In this document: piece after piece, positions 10,369-19,692 of the stretch
Numbering within the stretch: the stretch's first letter is position 1
How the letters are laid out: the number at the start of each line of letters is the position of its first letter
Source of the DNA: Basidiobolus ranarum
Taxonomy: Eukaryota > Basidiobolomycota > Basidiobolomycetes > Basidiobolales
DNA: 31,352 nucleotides
Assembly (NCBI GenBank): GCA_040143965.1
Contig: JASJQH010006966.1
Location: 1 to 31,352, forward strand
Reading direction: 5' to 3'
Program-made: the position numbers and the translations under genes
The notes under the pieces: model-generated
Told to the model about the DNA's origin: nothing
Databases searched by the model: none
Seen by the model: the letters and a program-made list of their open reading frames with translations, nothing else

Positions 10369-13300
10369 TTACCTAAACAATCGTGCGACACTTAGTCTGT
10401 CTAATTTCGAGGTCGACAATCGTTGGGAACTGGAATGGATGCAAGGCGATGAGGCTCTGGCTTTCAAAGCTCTGTTCAAAGCAAGAGTAGAAGAGTCATT
10501 TTTTAAATTTATAGACAGTTTAGTTCCTAACTTAGAAAGGCTCAAGTCAACTCCATCGATATTTGAATCAGCCCCTTTTCCTAACAGGTATTTGACTGCT
10601 AATAAATCCCCTCGGGACGCCATTAAACACAGCGCGGTGATTTTCTCTCCGGATGATTGAGAGTTCACATCTGCACCGTTTTGAATCAAAAATTCTGGAA
10701 TTGGAAAAGTGAGATTCTCATTAGGCATTTCAGGTATAGAGGTTATGGATTCAGTTTCGGAAAAATCTAAAGCTGATTGTGAGGAGGAAGATAGCGATGG
10801 GGTCTTGTAAGAAGGTGGTGCTTGAAGTGTACGCCTGCGTAAAGATTCATTCTCTATAGCTTCAACAATTTCAGGGGTAAGGTAGGTGCGCTTTTGCTCG
10901 GTTAAGAGGTTAATGCTTCTCTTTTCCATATCCACAATAGACTCCATGGTTGAATTAGAAAATCGATTGGAGCGTAATAAAAGTGCCAGTTGGAGCGGTG
11001 TTAATCCGGCGTCTGTTGTATCATTTGGAAGCACTTCACATTCACTTAGAGGCTCATTCAAATTTGCACCCATGGCAAATGCCCTCATTATACCTACTAA
11101 ATCATTCGATCTGATAGCGCGAAACAGCAAATTACTGGGCGATATGCCAATCTCTTGACTAGATAGTGATTGAACAAATGTTCGATCAATATACTTGGCT
11201 TTGATGAACGAGGCTTTAACTTCTCTTGAGTCGGTATTGCGAGGCTTCCTCCATTTTACACGTTCCTCTTCAATAGTCTCTTTAGAAGAGGCTACTTTAG
11301 CTTCCCAAATTTCATTGAACACTTTGTTGCCCATCCTTGAAATCATCTCAATGAGATCTGGACTAAATGACTTGTCCAGAGTGAGTGAGCGAATCTTTGA
11401 TACGTGCGTTCCCAGACTACGATGAATACCTGAGCATTCTGTAAACCCATGAAGAAATACAGATAAGATTAGTTAAGTTAGCAAATCGGAAAGCAACCAG
11501 ACAAACTAACCGATACAAAGGAGAATCCCGAAATTTATAGAACACCATTCAGGATTTTTGGAACCGCAGTCGGCACATTGCTCATTGCTCGGGTCATGCT
11601 TCAATATCGTATGAACATCCTCTCTGGCCTCAGGCTCTCTAACTTTTCCATTTTTGTCGGTTATAGCTTTAGTTCTTAGATCCGACGAAGAGCTCATACC
11701 GTTCAATTGCGACTCGATGGCGTTTTTTATCACATTGATCCAATCAATCATGTCCTCGTGAGATAACGCTTGGTAAACTCTTTTCCCTGTTAAAGTAACT
11801 AATTCAAAGCAAAATCGACGATCAGGGCTAGGCAACTGCCTCACTGAGGCAAGTTTCAAGCTGATTGAGGCCTTATGTGCCTCAGGCTTTTTCTTCCAAT
11901 TTACAATCTCCGAGAAATGTCCGCGAGAAATGACACACCAATTTCCATGCCAAGAACTATCCAGATTTGAGGGTCTTCGCTTGGCGGGAGAATAGAGTAC
12001 TCCTTCTTTATGTCTGCCTGCAGAAGACGCTAGCTCAATATCGAATGACCCCAAGTCACGAACTCCACCAACTCTGGATTGAAGTCGGCCTCTCAATTGA
12101 CGAGGGCTTGATAGAGAGTTTGATTTTAGATTATCTCTTATTTTTTTTCCAACACTTTCGCTCAAACTGGAAGAATTTGCATGGATTCGCTTTTCTGATT
12201 GCTTTCGACGCTCTTGTATCGATTTCCTTTGGTCATTGGTCACCTTGCAAATCGATGAAACTATATGATCCACACATGACAGTTCATAATTATTCTCTTC
12301 AATGGAGTGATATATCTCTTTAACATAATCGAGGTATTTTTGGGTAAACCTCAAGAAATACATCATGAGCTCACCTTCTTTAGGTCCTTCAGTGAGCTCA
12401 TATAAGAAAAGATAAATATCCAGAATCTTCTGGCCAAATCGTTCTTTACGCTTCGTATAGAGGGCATCTACAGAAGGGTTATTCTTGTGCTTGTCGTATT
12501 TAAGAGCCAAATGTTTCGCTTCGAATTGGTAAAATTCATCTGCTTCTTTCAGGAATTCCTTTGTTTTGCTATCCGCAGATTTGATCTCTTTCTCATACAA
12601 ATTTTCTATTGGGTTTTTGACTAGGGTTTCCAGTCTATCAAAAACTGTTTCTCGAAATGCCAATACACTGCTTAGCCAATTCTCTAATAGGTGATGTATA
12701 GAGTCTAAACAACGCGAGTTTTTGGCGACTTCGATTAATCTTTTGCTGGCTTTGATTTCCAATCGCCCGGCCTCTTCATAATCAGTCACTGCTTTGATTA
12801 ACCTCTTGACTTCATTTTTTAAATTGCCTATACTTCTTTCGGATTGTTGAATCTTATATCTCAACACCGGGGAGTCGACGATGTCCAAGTTAAAAGATTC
12901 GGCTGGGTTTCTTCCTTCAAATGAATTACGTATGGAAGATACCTCCTCCAAAGACAACCGTGGAATATGGTGATGGTGCTTGTTATTCAATAATGAGGAA
13001 CTGGATTGGCTCATACGAATGCCTGTATTATGATTAATTGATAAATGTTGTCTAGAAGAGGGTGAATGGACCTTTTCAAAATCAGTAGCATTTGTGCTAG
13101 AGGTCACGGTATATTCTGAGAGATTGGAGTTTCTTTTTGTTTCGTGGAGTGTAGAGATTAGTGATTTAACCGAGGGCGTAATCCATATGTCAAAGCTAAT
13201 CTCAGTCTTTGCTGTATGTGCACCAACATCCAGGTCCACAAGCTTTATTGATAAGTCAATAAGTGGCATTTATATAAAATTGTGGCATATTGAAATTAAC

Positions 13301-14004
13301 TTACCGAAAAGCATTCTTTCCAACCCAATTCACCTGATACAAGATTTTCATTTTTGGGATGATAATTGAATGTCCACTGAAAAGTATCTTCGCCATTAAT
13401 TACCGGGTAAGTGTCTACAATCTCAATATGAGAATGCTCATATACCTAAGAGTTATACAGTGGTACATAAGGAAATTTTAACATTCATTTTAAAGTGAAT
13501 TTTTCTCGTTCTCATAATAGTAACTTACAATATCACTTCCACTCTCTATTCTTTTGCGGATCTCTTCCACCTCAGTTTCTGAGTTCGAGTGTATAAGTGC
13601 TAGGATACTAGGAGGTGTGCGTGGATTGAAAGTGAGCTCAAAAGTGAACGACAAACCCGAGTTTTCACAACTCTGATATGGTAGTTGCACAATAAGACGT
13701 TTCGAGTGTTCGGGGTCTTGGATGAAGTGTAATAAACCTGGAGAAGAAAGTTCTACTCCCTCAGTCTCGATAGGGTTGACAAGCAAAAGTGATTTAGATC
13801 CATTTGTTACGTTTAGGGAATTCAGTCTTACTGAAAGAAAGAAAAAGGATAATATAAATAAAGAGATGGAATTTGAGGGATAACTATCGCTGGCCGAATG
13901 CTCGAGGTTTTGTTGATATAGAGCAAGAATAGCTACTTACTGCTGGTCCCACTAGCATGGAAAAAATCCAAAGTTTGAAAAGGCTTGCCAGTGCAAGAGC
14001 TCAT
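10369..14004 (-). CDS. BAR-PH-ArfGAP-ankyrin protein (Csx2/ACAP-type Arf GTPase activator)
   Basis: Five exons: 14004-13941, 13830-13529, 13445-13305, 13242-11511, 11438-10369 (1102 aa). These proteins sense curved membranes and stimulate GTP hydrolysis on Arf in endosome/Golgi traffic. Residues 1-170 are an unrecognised region. A helical, charged BAR-like segment spans about 290-515, and a PH domain about 580-680 (KEGVLYSP through DWINVIKNAI). The ArfGAP zinc finger begins at C725 with CxxC-x16-CxxC (CADC ... CIEC), followed by the catalytic-arginine motif IHRSLGTHVSKIRSL. Degenerate ankyrin repeats follow: LLFRAIRSNDLVGIM near 847 and ITALCLMASRGDLLAVKYLL near 1012. The zinc finger is split by an intron, and splicing restores the last CxxC in frame. 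Domain order matches human ACAP and the fungal Csx2 group. The start is the ATG at 14004, whose exon joins in phase. Confidence 0.9.
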
Positions 14005-15096
14005 GTTCCGATATGGGGGTATAAATAGAAGGGACAAACGATTCTATGTGAATAGTTTTCCAAAACAGATGTAGTGACTATGTTCCTAGATGGACTTGAT
14101 TGAAGTGCAAGTTGAAGGGAATACAATGTTCTGTGTGTCAATAGGGTAAAAATGTATGTACGCAGCGAGGTTTGTGAGTAAATGATCGGTAATAAGTTGC
14201 GAAGCAAAAATATACTAAAAGGAACGAGCAATTAAGTCGTCTATCAAAGGAGTCAAAGTAATCACAAAAGTAAAGTATATGGATTCAAAATGGTCAATTC
14301 TAAAGAAAGTGCGCTGTAAGTTGCACGAGCCAAGGAAAAGGATAAATACTTGAACGTGTTTAGGACAATGAATGCTATCTCTCGGTTTCCGCTCTTTTCG
14401 GAAATAAGGTAAACTTAACAAACCTAGGGACCAACCAAATATCGGGAAAAAGGGGGCGAGATGGATTGTGGAAAAGGGGTTAATAAATTATGATAAAAGC
14501 GCGGGTGTACAAATAAATATTAATAGATACAAGCAAATATGTCGACTAATGGGTATATGCTTGAGGGTTGCAGTACATTTATGGATCAACATGCTTGTTG
14601 TGCTTTTGTCTATCAACAGCTTAGTTGACTCACAACAGACATACCCATTTCCCTATTTTCGGACTTTCTGGCTTTATTACATCGGAGAATCACGTAACCT
14701 ACTCGAAATTCCGGTAGTAAGAGCTTTTACTAGCAATTGTTACAAAAAGTGCGGTGCATTCACGAGCTTTAATGTAGCTTACATTTAATAAATATTTGAA
14801 TGCCATGAGGAAGTGAAATGAAATTGTGATACACGATGCGTTGCTCGATCAGAAGCAGAAGTACATGGCGCATAAAAGTGGGCAATAATGAAAAATACAA
14901 GGTGTACTAAAGATGTGTACTAGGGAAGATGGAGAGGTGACAAAAAGAGGAAGTACCCGTTGTATTGTATGGTGTGGGTTATGTCTAACTTGCATTTGTA
15001 CTTGGCTAAATGTGTATCAAGAGTGTTGTTGAGACGCCCCTTCAGTGTTTTTACATTAGTTTGATCTCGATTCTGTTAATAGAAGGCCAATGGTGG
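14005..15096. other. Intergenic region upstream of ArfGAP gene
   Basis: About 1.1 kb between the ArfGAP start and the MUL1-like stop, both on the minus strand. It should carry the ArfGAP promoter and the MUL1-like 3' untranslated region. One plus-strand hydrophobic ORF (14549-14788) is listed separately with low confidence. The minus-strand frames at 14001-14421 look like chance. Confidence 0.45.
14549..14788 (+). CDS. Doubtful small ORF, possible secreted or membrane peptide (79 aa)
   Basis: Single-exon ORF starting MGICLRVAVHLWINMLVVL, a signal-like hydrophobic stretch, followed by SLVDSQQTYPFPYF and a short cysteine pair (CYKKC) near the C terminus. It lies alone in a 1.1-kb intergenic region. 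I recognise no family. The case rests only on length and the signal-like start, so chance is the leading alternative. Confidence 0.15.
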   Translation: MGICLRVAVHLWINMLVVLLSINSLVDSQQTYPFPYFRTFWLYYIGESRNLLEIPVVRAFTSNCYKKCGAFTSFNVAYI

Positions 15097-16317
15097 TTAG
15101 CTATCGACTTGGATGCCTTTCCTCATGGGCCCTTTACATAATGGACAATCAAGTAGCTTCTCGGTACATTCAGAGCATGTATACTTGTGCCCGCATTCGA
15201 GAATAATTACATTCCGTGGCTTAGCGAAACAGATTAAACATAGATCGGTATCTATATCAATATTGCCAAGGCTTTGATCATGGCGCTTTCGCTCTGTAAG
15301 ATAGTGCTGTAAACGACGACGTTCATGCCACATCTTAAAGCGGGGATACACAAACGGAAGTAATCGTCGTATAATACATACTCCAAAAACTGAAACGGAG
15401 CCCAAAAACACCCACCAGAGTAACCGAGCGACGGCAGTCTGACGATGAATAAAAACGCCGTATGTCTCGCGGGTCGCTACAAAAGGAAGCTTCAAATTCC
15501 GAGGTTTGATCACCTCTAGAACACCTTCAGATAAATCATCGCCCACAGGTTGAGAGAGCTCTCCAACTACTGTCAAAGATGTTCCAACAGGCAAGGCTCG
15601 CTCAATTGTTTGAAATCCAAGGGATTTCACATTTTGCGAATTTACAGTGGTATCGACGAATTGCGAAGGTGATGTTGGTGAAAATTTGGTGGTTAATGTA
15701 AGTAAAGGGAGTTCGTTGGCGATATCCTCGGGTCGCATTTCCCCGATATTTACAAGAGGAGTGTTAGGAAACAACGATGTAGTAAGTTGAAATGGCACGC
15801 TTCGAAAAGTACGGGATATTGTATCAGTTTCTGACACCCTAAGGAAAAGTTAAAGATTAGATTCAAGTAGGCTAAGGTCTTTAAGTGTAATTATGCTTAC
15901 CATCGTAGAAATAATCTATCCCACTTTGATATGAGATGATTTTTTGTTATCTGAAGGTAAATTCTTATTAGTATTCAAAGAATGAAAAACTGTGGGCTCT
16001 ATATGAGTTCTAACATATACAATAGAGGTGCTATTGATTACACTCATAGTATGACTATTTTTTTCTCTAAAATGTAAAAATTTCAACTAGACTTGCTTAC
16101 TTACTTCATGCATTACACTCAACACTTTCCCAGAAGCGAAATGAGACTCCAGTTTGGCATTATGCAGCAATGTAACCTTTCCTTCGACTTTAATATAGTC
16201 GCCAGGCTGTGCAAATTCCAGAGGTTTTGCTGACAAAACGGCCCCAATTTTCCCCATTGAATATTTGTAAGCATAGTAAAATACTCCCGAAACAGCGGAA
16301 GATATAACCAGATCCAT
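15097..16317 (-). CDS. MUL1/MAPL-like membrane-anchored RING E3 ubiquitin ligase
   Basis: Three exons: 16317-16105, 15950-15901, 15838-15097 (334 aa; human MUL1 is 352). The family sits in the mitochondrial outer membrane (or the plastid envelope, as SP1) and attaches ubiquitin or SUMO to organelle proteins. An N-terminal membrane segment (about 1-30) is followed by the BAM/GIDE region with ITKNHLISKWDRL and RSVPFQL. A second membrane helix lies at about 224-245 (LLWWVFLGSVSVFGVCII). The C-terminal RING (288-322) fits C-x2-C-x11-C-x-H-x3-C-x2-C-x6-C-x2-C exactly, starting CLIC. The start is the ATG in a good context (GAAACCATGG); an in-frame stop lies upstream with no other ATG between. The 50-nt middle exon is set by matching phases. 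Mitochondrial location is inferred from the family. Confidence 0.85.
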
Positions 16318-16970
16318 GGTTTCAAAATTTTGGTAGGAGTCACAAACGAGGTAGCTGTCGCCTTCACACTCAGAGCAACTGTTCAATAGTTTCCAGTTTA
16401 CAACACTACAAGTTAATACTATTTATGCACCAAGTTTTCTGGAGAAACTAGGCAAATGAAAGGTTTATCACTGCAAGACAATTTGGTAAGAAAAATAAAG
16501 GGATTATTTTTTAGCAGAACAGAGTAAGGAATGGGAGAATATTTTGTATAGAGTTGCTTCACATTTCGATTAATAAATCATACACTAAGTACAACAACCA
16601 AACGTGGCATGCTTGATGCAAGACTATGTGGCCAATAAAATTATTGTTCAATTTCCTCACTGTTAGTTAAAGAATGGCACACAAAAATGAACGGGAAAAA
16701 GGAAAATCTCCAGTATATTTACTTGTTCATATTTGATTCGCATTTCTACTACGCCTGTATATGGAATAATTTCAAAACATTCAGAGTTAAATATCCATTT
16801 CTTAGCAATAATATCGGTGAAAAAATTCCTATATTGAGAAGCTCATACAAACTCTCAAAAAAAATATACTAATTTGACTAGGCTGCTCAATCATCGACCT
16901 TTGTTTTTCAACACACAGAAGAGCTGAACCAGGTCAAATAGTTTTAACTACCACTACCAAAGCATACGGA
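16318..16970. promoter_or_regulatory. Divergent promoter region between MUL1-like and TXNDC9-like genes
   Basis: About 0.65 kb of AT-rich DNA between two divergent starts. It should contain both promoters. The plus-strand frame at 16687-16872 has a skewed composition (Tyr/Phe/Ile/Lys) expected of AT-rich noncoding DNA. No repeat or RNA gene was seen. Confidence 0.5.
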
Positions 16971-17908
16971 ATGAGTAAAGAGACCTATATAAACGAGTAA
17001 ACAGACCTGAAATTTCTCTATTCTTTAATACATAATATCCAATAACTTTTCAAATAGAAAAATCGAAACCTTAGCTTCTCGCACAATCGATAATGAGTCT
17101 GAGGACGAAGACGCTTTGTTTGCTGAACTAGAGAACGATGATGCTTTCGAAAATTACCGTGAAGAGCGCTTAGAACAGTTAAAATATGAGTATGTTCTAA
17201 ATCCAAAAACTCTTCACTATCTCAGCTTACCTATTGAAGTTCTTTAGACTCAACAAGGTTCGAGACTTGAAGGAGAATGATCACGGTGCGTACACCGAAG
17301 TCACTTCCGAAAAAGAGATATTGAAAATCACCACCACTACTTCACACTGTGTGGTTCACTTCTTTCATAAAGATTTCCGTCGTTGTCAAATCATGGACAA
17401 ACATTTAGAGGTAGTTCTCTAAATCCTCAATTTCTTTCGCTACTTTCATTAATACTGGAAATTATTCCCTAGGAAATTTCTCATAAACACTTCAAAACTA
17501 GATTTTGTAAAATCGATGTCGAGAATGCAGGCTTTTTAGTGGAGAAATTGAAGATTCAAGTTTTGCCTTGTGTTATGTCTTTTATCAATGGAATATCAGT
17601 AGACAAGTAAGAGTTACGCTCTCCGCGATGATTATGGCAATTATATTTAATATTTCCTGTTTCTTTAGGTTGGTTGGATTTGAAGAGCTTGGAAATACTG
17701 ATGGTTTCAGAACGGAGGCTGTGGAGGCACGCTTGATACAATGCGGTATGAACGATTCCTTTGTAAAATCACAGACAATATTTTATTGACAGCATTTATA
17801 AACACCACAGGTGTAATCAAAAAGCCGGACTCAAACTCCAGTAAACACAACACTATATTTGGTTTCCCCAAACAGGAGGAAAACGAAGATTGGGATAGTG
17901 ATGAGTGA
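16971..17908 (+). CDS. TXNDC9/Plp1-like phosducin-family thioredoxin-fold protein
   Basis: Six exons: 16971-16996, 17058-17189, 17248-17410, 17473-17606, 17669-17745, 17811-17908 (209 aa). Phosducin-like proteins of this group bind the CCT chaperonin and help fold tubulin and actin in the cytosol. An acidic helical N terminus (ESEDEDALFAELENDDAF) is followed by a thioredoxin fold at about 60-170. HFFHKDFRRCQIMDKHL carries the single Cys (C99) typical of TXNDC9 in place of CxxC. VENAGFLVEKLKIQVLPC and GFEELGNTDGF with a following EAVEARL match TXNDC9 in order. The C terminus is acidic (NEDWDSDE). The 26-nt first exon is the weakest part: it is the nearest ATG whose GTAAAC donor joins in phase. 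A canonical poly(A) signal lies 35 nt after the stop. Confidence 0.87.
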
Positions 17909-17942
17909 TGAGTGATAACACAATTTCTGTATTAAAAGACAC

Positions 17943-17948
17943 AATAAA
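17943..17948 (+). terminator. Poly(A) signal AATAAA, TXNDC9-like gene
   Basis: Canonical hexamer 35 nt after the stop codon on the same strand. Confidence 0.6.
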
Positions 17949-18210
17949 AAATTCACTTCGATAAGTTAGTAAATACCTTTTATTTGAGATCTCCAACGCA
18001 GTGCTTTGAAGGCCAAGTTAAAGCGTGTATCAAGATATCATGCCAACTGGTAATTTTTACACAGTATTTGTGACTTTCAATCTAATTATAGAAACCAATT
18101 AGTTAATTATAGCATCCTTTTGTTAGCCCATATTAGCGTAACATTTCAAGACTTGGCAAAATAGCCATGGATTTGAATTAATTTGAATGTTTTATGATTT
18201 ATGAATGTGT

Positions 18211-18240
18211 GCTTCCTAGCCGCTTCCTAGCCGCTTCCTG
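18211..18240. repeat. 11-bp tandem repeat, 2.7 copies
   Basis: GCTTCCTAGCC occurs at 18211-18221 and 18222-18232, with a partial third copy (GCTTCCTG) to 18240. It lies in noncoding DNA between two genes. Confidence 0.8.
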
Positions 18241-18524
18241 GAGGAAACCAGCCCCCACATATTCATTGAATACCTGAGTCATAGGGACCATGATCATTGT
18301 GTTTCTGTATATATTAGCAAAGATCATGGGCTTATATTCGTCGCTTATATCAAGAGTTGGTGAACATGATTGGCAGAACAGCGTTCATTTGATCTATAAT
18401 CATTTGAATTGTTACACAGTATTTACTTTTAATTGATTCCCCTAACTCAGAACCTATTTTGGTTCGATATTTCTTAATAACCACTTAACTTTCCCAACTC
18501 TCACACCTATTTGCAGCTTATCTA

Positions 18525-19374
18525 ATGGAAGAATTCAGACGTTTCCGTCAACAGCAACAACCTCAAGCTGGCAATCAACTTGGATACGCCCCCTCTGGAG
18601 ATGTAGATGAGGATGCTGAGGTTCACGCTTTACGCCAAGAAATCAACAAGACTAGAGACGAATCTTTAGCCTCTACACAAAATGCCATTCGTACCTTAAA
18701 ACAAACCGAAGATATGGCTCAAAATACTTTAGTAAAGCTTGGAGAACAATCAGGTACATTTTTGTATTTCATTTTATAATTGTGAGTTTATGCTTCATAC
18801 CTTGTTTCTTACTCACCTCTCATGTACAGAGTCTATCAACAGCATTCGTGGACAATTGGATATTGCTGATGTACAGGCCGATCTTGCTGCACAAAAGACT
18901 GCCGAACTCAAGAAACTCAATAGCTCCATTTTCAAGGTCAGTTTCTCAAATCCTTTTGGCTCCAAAAAGAAGAAGGAAAAGGAATTGGCAAAACTACAAG
19001 CGGAACATAAGTCTCAACAAGAAAGAAAGGAAGAGCTGCGTAAATTCGATTATGACGCAAAGCAACGAGTGGCTGTAGCTACCGGAAGACAGCCAGGTGC
19101 TCGCTCTGGTTACTCAGGTTCCAACCATTCTCAAGATCAATCGTTTGCACCAAATGCTTACACCTTTGAAGGAGAAGGAGAGGATCAAGAGCGCCAAATT
19201 GATGAAAATTTAGACATCATGTCTGACTCATTATCTCGTTTGAAGAACATGGGACTCAGTATGCGTGATGAGATTGACGTCCAAAACAAAGTTTTGGATG
19301 GAGTCAACCAGCGTGCTGATGAGGTTGATCAGAAAATCCATACCAACCAGTTCAAACTCAACAGAATCAAGTAA
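18525..19374 (+). CDS. SEC9: Sec9/SNAP-25-type Qbc SNARE
   Basis: Two visible exons, 18525-18753 and 18830-19374, give 257 aa from the first Met. Sec9 pairs with Sso1/2 and Snc1/2 at the plasma membrane to fuse secretory vesicles. The first SNARE helix runs from about DAEVHALRQEINKTRDESLA and continues across the intron through LGEQSESINSIRGQLD. The linker has KTAELKKLNSSIFKVSFSNP followed by a Lys-rich patch, which closely follows yeast Sec9 (AELKKLNRNI..VSNPF). The second helix at the C terminus (IDENLDIMSDSLSRLKNMGL to FKLNRIK) has the expected zero-layer Gln in IDVQNKVLD. No Cys cluster is present in the linker, as in Sec9 and unlike neuronal SNAP-25. Yeast Sec9 has a long N-terminal extension, and a 3' splice site ends 8 nt before this Met, so further 5' coding exon(s) may be missing. 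Confidence 0.85.
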
Positions 19375-19517
19375 ATTCATCTCAGTTGCCATATATCGCA
19401 TGTTACATAATTGACCGTAATCGTCCTTGCCTTCTTTAATTCCAATTTCTATGTATTTCCCAAACTCCTCATTTGTGTCGCTCTTTCGTTTTTAGTTATT
19501 ATTATGGGCTGAACTTA

Positions 19518-19546
19518 AATAAAGAGAGACGGTATCAAAATTTATT
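19518..19546. terminator. Paired convergent poly(A) signals of Sec9-like and ABC transporter genes
   Basis: AATAAA on the plus strand (19518-19523) lies 144 nt after the Sec9-like stop. TTTATT (AATAAA on the minus strand, 19541-19546) lies 147 nt after the transporter stop. The two signals are 17 nt apart, so the transcripts should overlap at their 3' ends. Confidence 0.55.
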
Positions 19547-19608
19547 TCAGGTTTATGGAATTTTGTAATCACGGTATAATACAAATGTAGAGATATAAAC
19601 ATGATGCT

Positions 19609-19660
19609 GAGTAAATGCTTATGGGAACAGAGTGGAGTAAATGCTTATGGGAATAGAATG
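19609..19660. repeat. 26-bp direct repeat, two copies
   Basis: Two adjacent 26-bp units (19609-19634 and 19635-19660) start GAGTAAATGCTTATGGGAA and differ at two positions near their ends. They lie just downstream of the transporter stop codon, inside its 3' untranslated region. Confidence 0.85.
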
Positions 19661-19692
19661 CATATTAGTAGATTTGTTGTATAAAAGTGGGT

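Larger units (their letters stand above)
17909..18524. other. Intergenic region before Sec9-like gene
   Basis: About 0.6 kb between two plus-strand genes. It contains AATAAA (17943-17948), a short tandem repeat at 18211-18240, and probably the undetermined first exon or leader of the Sec9-like gene, since a good acceptor (TTTGCAG) ends at 18516. Two ATGs (18040 and 18290) open short frames. The first could splice in phase, but only across a 465-nt intron. Confidence 0.45.

Noticed and set aside
18290-18450. 47-codon ORF upstream of the Sec9-like gene as its first exon
   Set aside because: Composition is AT-driven, there is no good in-phase donor, and it resembles no Sec9 N terminus.
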